Shown here: positions 1-5,558 of the stretch, in pieces | Numbering within the stretch: position 1 is the stretch's first letter | How the letters are laid out: each line of letters starts with the position of its first letter | From: Clostridia bacterium | Lineage (GTDB): Bacteria; Bacillota; Clostridia; Christensenellales; CAG-917 | Length of the DNA: 7,917 nt | Assembly: GCA_900754695.1 (NCBI GenBank) | Contig: CAAEDU010000075.1 | Location: 1 to 7,917 of the forward strand | Reading direction: 5' to 3' | The notes under the pieces: generated by a model | Database searches by the model: none | What the model saw: only the letters and a program-made list of their open reading frames with translations | What the model was told of the DNA's origin: nothing | Made by a program: the position numbers and the translations under genes

Positions 1-17
1 CGCAGGCAATAGTATAC

Positions 18-83
18 ATATTGGCAAGTTTCGGCTGTGCAAAAGCGCCGAAAAGAATTGCTCCGAGGCTGGTTCGTATTATT
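18..83 (+). repeat. Copy A of a duplicated 66-bp regulatory block (upstream of ADH gene)
   Basis: This intergenic block aligns without gaps to 4053-4118; by hand count 56 of 66 bases match. It contains a 7-bp inverted repeat, TTTCGGC (29-35) and GCCGAAA (47-53), separated by 11 nt. It ends with a -10-like hexamer TATTAT (77-82). Similarity weakens just past the hexamer, at a GGCAyCGG-like stretch. Both copies lie in the same orientation ahead of a gene on the plus strand. I read it as an operator-promoter for the AraC regulator at 4142 or as a leader RNA element. The duplication is seen directly; its function is inferred. Confidence 0.8.
77..82 (+). promoter_or_regulatory. Candidate -10 of the ADH gene
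   Basis: TATTAT sits at the 3' edge of the duplicated block; the equivalent hexamer in copy B is TATCAT (4112-4117). There is no good TTGACA box 17 bp upstream, which fits an activator-dependent promoter. The predicted transcript start is near 89, giving a leader of about 55 nt. Confidence 0.4.
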
Positions 84-94
84 CCTGTCTGGCA

Positions 95-113
95 TCGGAC
101 GGGCGCCGTCCGA
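95..113 (+). other. Perfect 8-bp hairpin in ADH leader
   Basis: TCGGACGG (95-102) pairs fully with CCGTCCGA (106-113) around a 3-nt GCG loop. The bases that follow are A-rich, not a T-run, so it is not an intrinsic terminator. It would lie at the 5' end of the ADH mRNA and could stabilise it or affect translation. It is absent from the equivalent place before the araC-type gene. Confidence 0.5.
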
Positions 114-143
114 ACGAGATAATAAAATAAAAGGAGAAAAAAT

Positions 144-1310
144 ATGCTGGGTGATTTCACTTATTGCAACCCCACCAAACTCTATTTCGGAAAGAACGCA
201 TTGGACGGGCTCAAGGGCGAGCTCGGAAAGTACGGCAAGAACGTGATGCTGGTCTACGGCGGCGGATCCATAAAGCGCAACGGCATCTATGACAAGGTGA
301 CCGCCATCCTCCGCGAGTGCGGCAAGGACGTCACCGAGGACGCGGGCGTCATGCCAAACCCCAGCGTGGAGAAGCTGAACGAGGGATGCGAGCGCGCGCG
401 TGCGTGCAAGGCGGATCTCATCCTCGCGGTCGGCGGCGGCTCGGTGTGCGACTACGCGAAGGCGGTGTCCGTCTCGGCGTATTGCGGCGAGGACCCCTGG
501 CAGAAATATTTCATCCGTTTCGAGGAGCCGACCTGCAAGCTCATCCCCGTGGGGTGCGTGCTGACCATGGTGGGCACGGGCAGCGAGATGAACGGAGGCT
601 CCGTCATCACCAACCACGCCGAGAAGCTCAAGATCGGGCACGTGTTCGGCGAGGAAGTGTTCCCCAAATTCTCGGTGCTCGACCCCGAGTTCACCTATAC
701 GCTCCCCGAATATCAGATGAAGGCGGGCTTTTATGACATCATGTCCCACATCCTGGAGCAGTATTTCTCGGGCGAGGACGACAACACGTCGGACTACATC
801 GCGGAAGGGCTGCTGCGCTCCCTCATCCACAGCTCCCGCATCGCGGTCAAGGACCCCAAAAACTACGAGGCGCGCAGCAACATCATGTGGACGGCGACAT
901 GGGCGCTCAACACCCTCATCGCAAAGGGCAAAGCCACGGACTGGGAAGTGCATATGCTGGGTCAGGCAGTCGGCGCATACACCGACGCCACTCACGGCAT
1001 GACGCTCTCCGCGGTCTCCATGCCGTATTACCGCCTCATCATGCCGTACGGCGTGGACAAATTCGCCCGCTATGCGGTGAACGTCTGGGGGGTGGATGCC
1101 GCGGGCAAGAGCAAGGAGCAAGTTGCTTCGGAAGGTCTTGACGAGATGGAGAAGTGGATGCGCGAGATAGGACTGGTCATGAACATCTCCGAGCTCGGCG
1201 TCACCCCCGATATGCTGGACGGCTTGGTGAAGGCGACCTTCATCCACGAGAGCGGCTACAAGGTGCTGACCCCCGCGGAAGTGAGGAGCATCTTCGAGCA
1301 GAGTATGTAA
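144..1310 (+). CDS. Iron-containing alcohol dehydrogenase (butanol dehydrogenase / YqhD-like)
   Basis: This predicted cytoplasmic NAD(P)H-dependent dehydrogenase of the iron (group III) ADH family would interconvert aldehydes and alcohols, usually in the reducing direction in fermenters. At 388 aa it matches YqhD and clostridial butanol dehydrogenases. The Rossmann-like N-terminal part carries GGGS (39-42) and GGGSVCD (97-103), with TGSE at 145-148. The all-helical C-terminal part has the four metal ligands in family spacing: Asp198, His202 (in YDIMSH), His270 and His284 (in DATHG). The start is supported by AAGGAG at 131-136, 7 nt before the ATG. The gene stands alone and ends 33 bp before a strong hairpin. 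Its leader shares a 66-bp block with the araC-type gene at 4142, which suggests joint control. The substrate cannot be fixed from sequence; the 2-carbon AdhE role is unlikely because there is no aldehyde dehydrogenase domain. Confidence 0.95.
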   Translation: MLGDFTYCNPTKLYFGKNALDGLKGELGKYGKNVMLVYGGGSIKRNGIYDKVTAILRECGKDVTEDAGVMPNPSVEKLNEGCERARACKADLILAVGGGSVCDYAKAVSVSAYCGEDPWQKYFIRFEEPTCKLIPVGCVLTMVGTGSEMNGGSVITNHAEKLKIGHVFGEEVFPKFSVLDPEFTYTLPEYQMKAGFYDIMSHILEQYFSGEDDNTSDYIAEGLLRSLIHSSRIAVKDPKNYEARSNIMWTATWALNTLIAKGKATDWEVHMLGQAVGAYTDATHGMTLSAVSMPYYRLIMPYGVDKFARYAVNVWGVDAAGKSKEQVASEGLDEMEKWMREIGLVMNISELGVTPDMLDGLVKATFIHESGYKVLTPAEVRSIFEQSM

Positions 1311-1317
1311 ACACACG

Positions 1318-1335
1318 GCATGCGCCTGCGCATGC
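1318..1335. other. Short perfect palindrome after ADH stop
   Basis: GCATGCGC (1318-1325) and GCGCATGC (1328-1335) are perfect complements with two central bases. It begins 8 nt after the ADH stop codon and precedes the main terminator. It is probably a 3'-end mRNA hairpin that blocks exonucleases; it has no T-run of its own. Confidence 0.4.
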
Positions 1336-1342
1336 AAGTTGT

Positions 1343-1392
1343 ACCTCCTAAGCAAAAGCCCCGCAGGAATGCGGGGCTTTTGCTTAGGAGGT
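1343..1392. terminator. Bidirectional terminator with a 22-bp perfect stem
   Basis: The left arm 1343-1364 pairs without mismatch to the right arm 1371-1392 around a 6-nt AGGAAT loop. The core is AAAAGCCCCGC / GCGGGGCTTTT, so each strand has a GC-rich stem followed by a T-tract inside the outer stem. It separates the ADH gene (ends 1310, plus) from the MATE gene (ends 1510, minus), the right place for a terminator serving both. The outer arms include ACCTCCT and AGGAGGT, which match the anti-Shine-Dalgarno and Shine-Dalgarno sequences. Confidence 0.85.
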
Positions 1393-1509
1393 GCGGAGCG
1401 CGCATTTTGATGGCAAAAGATCCGCCGTGCACGGTTTTGAAAACGAACGCCGCGCCGTGAATTTGAAGATATGAAGGCCGCGCCGGCTTTTGCGGCAGGA
1501 ACAAGCCTG

Positions 1510-2877
1510 TCAGCGCGTTTTGTCAGGCACGCACTCACGCACATACGGCGGGGCTGCGAGCAACGCGCAGCGGCGCAGATAAAGCACGGCGAGCGAGACC
1601 CCTGCGGAAAGCGCGGAGGAGAGCACGAACGCCCACCACAGCCCTTCGCCGCCCGCGGCGAGCGGAAGCAGAAATGCAAGCGGGAGAAAGAGGAGAGGTT
1701 GTGCCGCATAGCAGAGCAGGGAGGGGAGCTTTGCCCCGACCGATTGCATGAGCGCGCCCGCGAGCATGCCGACGGGCAGGAAGGGGAGGGAGAGCGCGAG
1801 CAGCCGCAGACCCTTCCCGCCGTAACGCAGGATGCCGCCGTCCGCGGTGAAGATGCGCATCAGTGCGTCCGCGCCGCCGCCTGCTACTAACATGAGAGCA
1901 GCAGCGCACCCCGCCGCAAGCAGGGCGGTGAAGCGCACCGAGGTGCGGAGGCGGTCGCCTTTCCCTGCGCCGTAGTTGAACCCGGCAACGGGGGAGAGGG
2001 CTTGGGCGAGTGCCGTGAAGGGCGCGACCGCAAACGTGACAAGGCGGGACATATAGCCGTATGCGGTGACTGCGCTCTCTCCGTCGTAAACGCTCAAACG
2101 ATTGTTTATGATGAGAGAAATGAGTGATAAACTGCCGATCTGAACGAGTGACGGCACCCCGATGCCGACTATGGCGCGCACGGCGGAGAGGCTTGGGCGC
2201 GCACTTCTAAGCGGCATAGAAGAGAATCGCGCGAACCACAGGACGCTCATCGAGAAGCTGATGAACTGCGCCGCCACCGTGGACGCGGCGGAGCCTGCGA
2301 CGCCCAGCCCTGCGCCCAAGATCAACCCCGCGTCGAGCGCTACGTTGACGGAGATGGGGATGACCCAGATGAGCAGGGAATAGAGGCTGCCGCCTTCCGC
2401 GCGGATGATAGAAGAAAACCCCGTCGAAAAGACGTTGCCCGCGAGGATGATGATGAAGTAGGTCTTTGCGTGTTCATAGAGTTCCCCCGTTGCTCCCATC
2501 GCAAAGAGCAAGCGGGGCATGGCGGTAAAGCCCACCGCGGTCACAAGCACCGCCGTGACGTAGAATGCCGCCATCGCGCTGAGTGTGACCGTTGCGGCGC
2601 GTTTTTTGTCTCCGCTGCCGAGGGAGCGGGAGACGATGGACGCCGCGCCGCCGCCTATGGTGGTCGTGATCGCGTTTTGCAGGATGACAAAGGGGTAGAC
2701 GGCGGAGACGCCGCCCATTGCCGCGTCGCCCACGCCGCGTCCTACGAAGAGGGCGTCCGTGAGGGAATAGACGGAGTTGAACACCAGCCCCGCAAGCGCG
2801 GTGAGCGCGAAACTCAGCACCTGCTTCCGGACGCTGCCTGAGACGAGGCGCTCCGATTTTGCCGCCGCGTCTTTCAT
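1510..2877 (-). CDS. MATE family efflux transporter
   Basis: This integral membrane antiporter of the MATE family exports drugs, cationic toxins or metabolites using a Na+ or H+ gradient. At 455 aa it has the family's usual length for two six-helix bundles. The N-lobe shows SVYSLTDALFVGRGVG (35-50), with the conserved acidic Asp41 in helix 1, and GGGAASIVSRSLGSGD (75-90). The C-lobe shows the matching AGFNYGAGKGDRLR motif. The tail after the last helix is short and basic. The start is the ATG at 2877, which overlaps the TGA of the upstream kinase gene in an ATGA junction. No clear ribosome site precedes it, so translation is probably coupled. The frame stays open further upstream, but that stretch is only a shadow of the kinase gene. 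The substrate is unknown; the kinase partner suggests detoxification. Confidence 0.93.
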   Translation of the reverse strand: MKDAAAKSERLVSGSVRKQVLSFALTALAGLVFNSVYSLTDALFVGRGVGDAAMGGVSAVYPFVILQNAITTTIGGGAASIVSRSLGSGDKKRAATVTLSAMAAFYVTAVLVTAVGFTAMPRLLFAMGATGELYEHAKTYFIIILAGNVFSTGFSSIIRAEGGSLYSLLIWVIPISVNVALDAGLILGAGLGVAGSAASTVAAQFISFSMSVLWFARFSSMPLRSARPSLSAVRAIVGIGVPSLVQIGSLSLISLIINNRLSVYDGESAVTAYGYMSRLVTFAVAPFTALAQALSPVAGFNYGAGKGDRLRTSVRFTALLAAGCAAALMLVAGGGADALMRIFTADGGILRYGGKGLRLLALSLPFLPVGMLAGALMQSVGAKLPSLLCYAAQPLLFLPLAFLLPLAAGGEGLWWAFVLSSALSAGVSLAVLYLRRCALLAAPPYVRECVPDKTR

Positions 2878-3851
2878 TTTTTCAGCGCTTTGAAACCCGC
2901 GCGGTAGACGAGGGCGGAGCTCAGCACGTTGCGCCACCACCCGAACATCAGGGGAGTGTAGCGGTAGTGTTTCTCCACCTCTTGCAGCAAGCCCATATAC
3001 GCCATCATCACGCCCCAGCGGATCTCTTCGCCGCGGGAGAGGGTGACGGGCAGGTCTGCGCACTCGTTGTACGCCTTCGCGCTCAATGTTTTTTTGCGGA
3101 AAGGTTTGAAAAATTCCAGGCACACGAAGTCCGCGACGGGGTCTCCCCAAAAGCTGCGTTCGGGGTCTATCCACCAGAATTTTTTGCCCTGCGCGGTCTC
3201 CTGCACGATGATGTTGGGCGTCCAGATGTCGTAGTTGACCATGCGGCACTCCGCCTCGTTCAGCGTGTCGGCATAGCGGTCGATGAGGCGGAGGAGTTTT
3301 TCGCCCCTGCGGGAGCGCACACCCTTCTTTTCCGCGTCGCGGAGGAGGTCCTCCGTCATGGCGCGGACGGCATCGTACCAGGTGGGGTGCAAGCCGCGCT
3401 GAATATAGCCGAAGCCTTCGCCCTTCACCTTGTGCATGGACGCCGCCATACGCGCGAGTTGTTCGGTGAGCGCCTGCGCTTCTTCCTCCTTTTCGCCGCC
3501 CGGGTGCCTTCCCTCGATCATGCTCATCACAAACCAATCGGCGGGGAGCAGCTCCCGCGAGAAGTCGGCGTAGAAGACCTCGGGCACGGGGATGTCGGTG
3601 CGCTCGCGCATGAGGGAGTACCAATGCACTTCGGAGCGCATCATGTCCTTTTCGTAGAGTTGGACGTCGGCGTCCGCCGAGGGCGCTACTTTGAGGGCGT
3701 AGGTTTTGCCGCTCTCCGTCGTGATGGCGAGCACGGTGTTGAACTCGCCCGCGCCGAGCGACTCGGCGGATACGGCTGCGCCCAGCCCCGCCTTTTTCAT
3801 CATCTCAGACGCGAGTGCGAATGTGACTTCCGTCTTGCTTCTGCTTTTCAT
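2874..3851 (-). CDS. APH / choline-kinase-fold small-molecule phosphotransferase
   Basis: This 325-aa protein has the aminoglycoside phosphotransferase/choline kinase fold and probably moves a phosphate from ATP to a hydroxyl of a small molecule. Visible features are a nucleotide loop GAGEFNTV (33-40), the ATP-lysine in ALK (Lys54), a probable helix-C Glu74, the catalytic loop MVNYDIWTPN (Asp208, Asn213), and the metal-binding IDPE (Asp229) followed by GDPVAD. The usual His of the HxD catalytic motif is Asn206 here; the catalytic Asp and Asn are kept. The chosen start, ATG at 3851, has AAGGGGG (3859-3865) 7 nt upstream. An earlier in-frame ATG at 3938 lies inside a structured leader and lacks a ribosome site. 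The stop overlaps the MATE start. It could be a resistance kinase, a sugar or amino-alcohol kinase, or a relative with another substrate; sequence alone does not decide. Confidence 0.85.
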   Translation of the reverse strand: MKSRSKTEVTFALASEMMKKAGLGAAVSAESLGAGEFNTVLAITTESGKTYALKVAPSADADVQLYEKDMMRSEVHWYSLMRERTDIPVPEVFYADFSRELLPADWFVMSMIEGRHPGGEKEEEAQALTEQLARMAASMHKVKGEGFGYIQRGLHPTWYDAVRAMTEDLLRDAEKKGVRSRRGEKLLRLIDRYADTLNEAECRMVNYDIWTPNIIVQETAQGKKFWWIDPERSFWGDPVADFVCLEFFKPFRKKTLSAKAYNECADLPVTLSRGEEIRWGVMMAYMGLLQEVEKHYRYTPLMFGWWRNVLSSALVYRAGFKALKK

Positions 3852-3867
3852 AGTTTTTCCCCCTTCA

Positions 3868-3939
3868 TGTGCCCGGTCGGACGGTCTCCGCCGCCCGCTA
3901 TTCAGACATCCCGTCGGATGACTTCCGCCGTCCGGCACA
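3868..3939 (-). promoter_or_regulatory. Structured 5' leader of the kinase-MATE operon
   Basis: Two stacked helices close this region: TGTGCC (3868-3873) with GGCACA (3934-3939), and GGACGG (3879-3884) with CCGTCC (3928-3933). That gives 12 pairs with one 5-nt bulge. Inside is a smaller hairpin, CATCC (3907-3911) with GGATG (3916-3920) around a 4-nt loop. On the minus strand the outer helix ends 2 nt before the AAGGGGG ribosome site. This geometry suits a ligand- or protein-responsive control of translation. It matches no riboswitch class that I recognise. Confidence 0.45.
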
Positions 3940-3967
3940 AGGAAAGTTTAGAATAACGAGCGGAGTA

Positions 3968-3997
3968 ATAATATCAAAAATACGATAAAATCGTCAA
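3968..3997 (-). promoter_or_regulatory. Promoter of the kinase-MATE operon
   Basis: Read on the minus strand, TTGACG (3992-3997) is followed after 18 bp by TATTAT (3968-3973). A TGA just before the -10 gives an extended -10. This is a strong sigma-A-type promoter. The predicted start is near 3961, with a leader of about 110 nt. It lies inside the direct repeats at 3974-4005. Confidence 0.65.
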
Positions 3998-4005
3998 AAA
4001 TACGA
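3974..4005. repeat. 12-bp direct repeat, 20-bp period (candidate AraC operator)
   Basis: TCAAAAATACGA occurs exactly at 3974-3985 and 3994-4005, so the copies lie two helical turns apart on one DNA face. Paired direct half-sites at about 21 bp are typical of AraC-family binding. The repeats overlap the -35 and spacer of the minus-strand promoter and sit just upstream of a plus-strand extended -10 at 4022-4030. Binding could therefore repress one direction and activate the other. Confidence 0.55.
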
Positions 4006-4021
4006 CATTTTGCCTGCGATG

Positions 4022-4030
4022 TGCTAAAAT
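4022..4030 (+). promoter_or_regulatory. Candidate distal promoter of the araC-type gene (extended -10)
   Basis: TGCTAAAAT is an extended -10 with no recognisable -35; the direct repeats end about 20 bp upstream, where an activator would sit. A start near 4037 would place the whole duplicated block within a leader of about 105 nt. The second candidate -10, at 4112-4117, would exclude it. Confidence 0.35.
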
Positions 4031-4052
4031 GGTATTCCGATCCGGCATGGGA

Positions 4053-4118
4053 ATATCGGCAAGTTACGGCTGTGTAAAAGCGCCGAAAAAGATCGTTCCG
4101 AGACAGGTTCGTATCATT
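4053..4118 (+). repeat. Copy B of the duplicated 66-bp regulatory block (upstream of araC-type gene)
   Basis: This is the partner of 18-83, in the same orientation and without gaps. The inverted repeat is less perfect here: TTACGGC (4064-4070) and GCCGAAA (4082-4088), one mismatch. The spacing from its centre to the -10-like TATCAT (4112-4117) is the same as in copy A. The block ends 23 bp before the ATG. The presence of a copy directly ahead of a regulator gene suggests autoregulation. Confidence 0.8.
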
Positions 4119-4121
4119 TTG

Positions 4122-4136
4122 CTCCGGCACGGGAGG
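4122..4136 (+). promoter_or_regulatory. Ribosome site of the araC-type gene inside a small hairpin
   Basis: GGGAGG (4131-4136) lies 5 nt before the ATG at 4142. CTCC (4122-4125) can pair with GGAG (4132-4135) around a 6-nt loop, which would hide the ribosome site. The stem is only 4 bp, so the effect is speculative. Confidence 0.4.
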
Positions 4137-4141
4137 AAAAT

Positions 4142-4888
4142 ATGTACAGATTGCCTTATGAGATAGAGGTCGCGCCCGCGGGCGGGGATCCCGTCTTTGC
4201 GCAGCGAGAGGCGGGGGTGGCGCACACGCCGTACGAGACGGAAAAGGTGTTTTACTCCTGCATCAGGGAGGGGGACGCAGAGGGCGTGAAAAGGTTTTTT
4301 GCCGATTATCTTTCGCAAGGGATAGTCGTCGGCAGCATGTCCGCGGATCCGCTCACGCAGATGAAATATTTTGCCGTGTGCTGCATCACGCTCGCCTGCC
4401 GCTATGCCATCGCGGGCGGGTTGGACGAGAAGGAAGCGTTCAATTTCAGCGACGAGTGCATACGGCGGGTGGACGGCATGAAAAAGGGGGAGGAGATCAT
4501 GTCCTTCCTCATGCGCCGCGCCTGCGAACTTGCGGAGCGTGTAGGGGAGAAGGGCGCGGCGGCGGACGTCCCTCCGCCCGTGAGGAAGTGTCTCAACCAC
4601 ATCAGCCGCAATCTGCACGGGAGGATCACGCTGTCCGAGCTTGCGGAGCATTGCGGACTCTCGCGGGGTCACCTCTCGCGCTTGTTCCGCGGGAGCGTGG
4701 GGTGCAGCGTGTCGCGCTATGTCATAAGGCGGAAGCTCGAGGCGGCAAAGGCGATGCTCGCGGGCGCGTATACCGTGGGAGAGGTCGCATATCTGCTCGG
4801 CTTTTCCTCGGAGAGCCATTTCATCAAGCGCTTTCGGGAGGAGTTCGGCGTGACGCCTGCCCGTTGGCGGCGTGACGCGGAACTGTGA
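4142..4888 (+). CDS. AraC-family transcriptional regulator
   Basis: This 248-aa DNA-binding regulator has its C-terminal AraC/XylS double helix-turn-helix at about 148-245. Helix-turn-helix 1 is around TLSELAEHCGLSRGHLSRLF. The second carries the family signature, with GFSSESHFIKRF (220-231) and FGVTPARWR (235-243). The first 140 residues are helical, with no cupin-like beta-barrel. The PLTQMKYF (70-77) and GGLDEKEAFNFSD (92-104) segments resemble the helical sensor found on many Firmicutes YesN-like AraC regulators; this is from memory of the family. The start is set by GGGAGG at 4131-4136. It is divergent from the kinase-MATE operon and carries the same 66-bp block as the ADH gene, so self-control, ADH control and operon control are all plausible. 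The effector is unknown. Confidence 0.92.
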   Translation: MYRLPYEIEVAPAGGDPVFAQREAGVAHTPYETEKVFYSCIREGDAEGVKRFFADYLSQGIVVGSMSADPLTQMKYFAVCCITLACRYAIAGGLDEKEAFNFSDECIRRVDGMKKGEEIMSFLMRRACELAERVGEKGAAADVPPPVRKCLNHISRNLHGRITLSELAEHCGLSRGHLSRLFRGSVGCSVSRYVIRRKLEAAKAMLAGAYTVGEVAYLLGFSSESHFIKRFREEFGVTPARWRRDAEL

Positions 4889-4949
4889 GCCCGGGCATCC
4901 CGCCGCGCGGAGAGGGCGGAGCGGCAAAAGAAATTTGTCCTCGTCTTGC

Positions 4950-4980
4950 TTGCCCTCGGGGCGCGGTTTGGTGTTATAAT
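4950..4980 (+). promoter_or_regulatory. Promoter of the PPOX-type flavoprotein gene
   Basis: TGTTATAAT (4972-4980) is a perfect extended -10, with a weak TTGCCC (4950-4955) 19 bp upstream. Transcription should start near 4987, immediately before the GGAGG ribosome site at 4988-4992. The mRNA leader would be only about 11 nt. The gene is thus independently transcribed although it follows the araC-type gene in the same direction. Confidence 0.6.
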
Positions 4981-4997
4981 AGGGCTCGGAGGCGGAT

Positions 4998-5462
4998 ATG
5001 AGAAGAAAGGACAGAGAGATGTCCCGCGAGTTCGCGCTCGCGGTCATGGACAAATGCGAGTGGACGGTGGTGTCCTTCGTGACGCCGGAGGGCGAGCCCT
5101 ATGCCGTGCCCGTCAGCGCGGTGAGAGAGGGCGACGCGCTCTTTTTCCACACCGCGAAAGAGGGCAGGAAGATAGACTGCATAGCTCATTCTCCCGCCGT
5201 GCACGTCGTGTGCGTCGGAGACGTGGAGAGGGCGAAGGACAAGTTCACCACGGGGTATGAGTGCGCGATGGCGGGCGGGGTGTGCCGCGAGGTCACGGAC
5301 GATGCGGAGAAGCTGCACGCGCTGCGCCTCATCGCGGAGAAATACACCCCGGAGCACCTGCCGGCGTTTGAACGCGAAGTGGCGGCAAGCCTCGCCCGCA
5401 CGGGCGTGTACGCCATCGACCTTACGGGCATCACGGGGAAGGCGAAGCAACTGAAAAAGTGA
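4998..5462 (+). CDS. NimA-like PPOX-fold FMN-binding protein
   Basis: This 154-aa protein belongs to the split-barrel flavin-binding superfamily (pyridoxamine 5'-phosphate oxidase-like), closest in pattern to the NimA nitroimidazole-reductase group. It opens with RRKDREM (2-8), typical of that group. It continues with the barrel strands WTVVSFVT and YAVPVS, and then FFHTAKEGRKID (50-60) with His51, which aligns with the region holding the active-site His of NimA. The C-terminus has VYAIDLTGITGKAKQLKK. It is cytoplasmic and probably dimeric with FMN at the interface, reducing a small molecule or acting as a flavin or haem-related oxidoreductase. The start has GGAGG 5 nt upstream; an internal ATG at residue 8 has a poorer site. 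Family membership does not prove drug resistance. Confidence 0.88.
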   Translation: MRRKDREMSREFALAVMDKCEWTVVSFVTPEGEPYAVPVSAVREGDALFFHTAKEGRKIDCIAHSPAVHVVCVGDVERAKDKFTTGYECAMAGGVCREVTDDAEKLHALRLIAEKYTPEHLPAFEREVAASLARTGVYAIDLTGITGKAKQLKK

Positions 5463-5515
5463 CGGACGTGCGTGCGAAGCGTTTCCGCGGCGCGCGCGAC
5501 AAATGACGAAATGTA

Positions 5516-5547
5516 GAGTTTATGCGCGAAAAATGAGTGATAAACTC
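5516..5547 (+). promoter_or_regulatory. 8-bp inverted repeat abutting the IMPase ribosome site
   Basis: GAGTTTAT (5516-5523) and ATAAACTC (5540-5547) are perfect complements separated by 16 nt. The right arm touches the GGAG at 5548-5551. It could be an operator for a dimeric regulator or an mRNA hairpin limiting access to the ribosome site. The right arm also includes TGATAAACT (5538-5546), a weak extended -10. Confidence 0.4.
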
Positions 5548-5558
5548 GGAGATATGCA

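Noticed and set aside
2878..3624. N-terminal extension of the MATE frame by 249 codons
   Set aside because: The extension is a frame-shadow of the kinase gene, Arg/Pro/His-rich, and the true MATE start is the ATGA junction at 2877.
2859..3956. Long plus-strand open frame (365 codons) opposite the kinase gene
   Set aside because: It is antisense to a gene with clear kinase motifs, lacks a ribosome site and shows no recognisable domain. Long antisense frames are common in GC-rich DNA.
3974..4005. CRISPR-like repeat
   Set aside because: There are only two 12-bp copies with an 8-bp gap and no cas genes; an operator is a better fit.
4064..5053. Minus-strand frame of 329 codons over the araC-type gene
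   Set aside because: It is a shadow of a well-supported AraC regulator, with no motifs and no ribosome site.
2117..5546. 16-mer AAATGAGTGATAAACT shared by 2118-2133 and 5531-5546
   Set aside because: The first copy codes for an ordinary membrane helix of the MATE protein, and there is no flanking similarity; probably chance.
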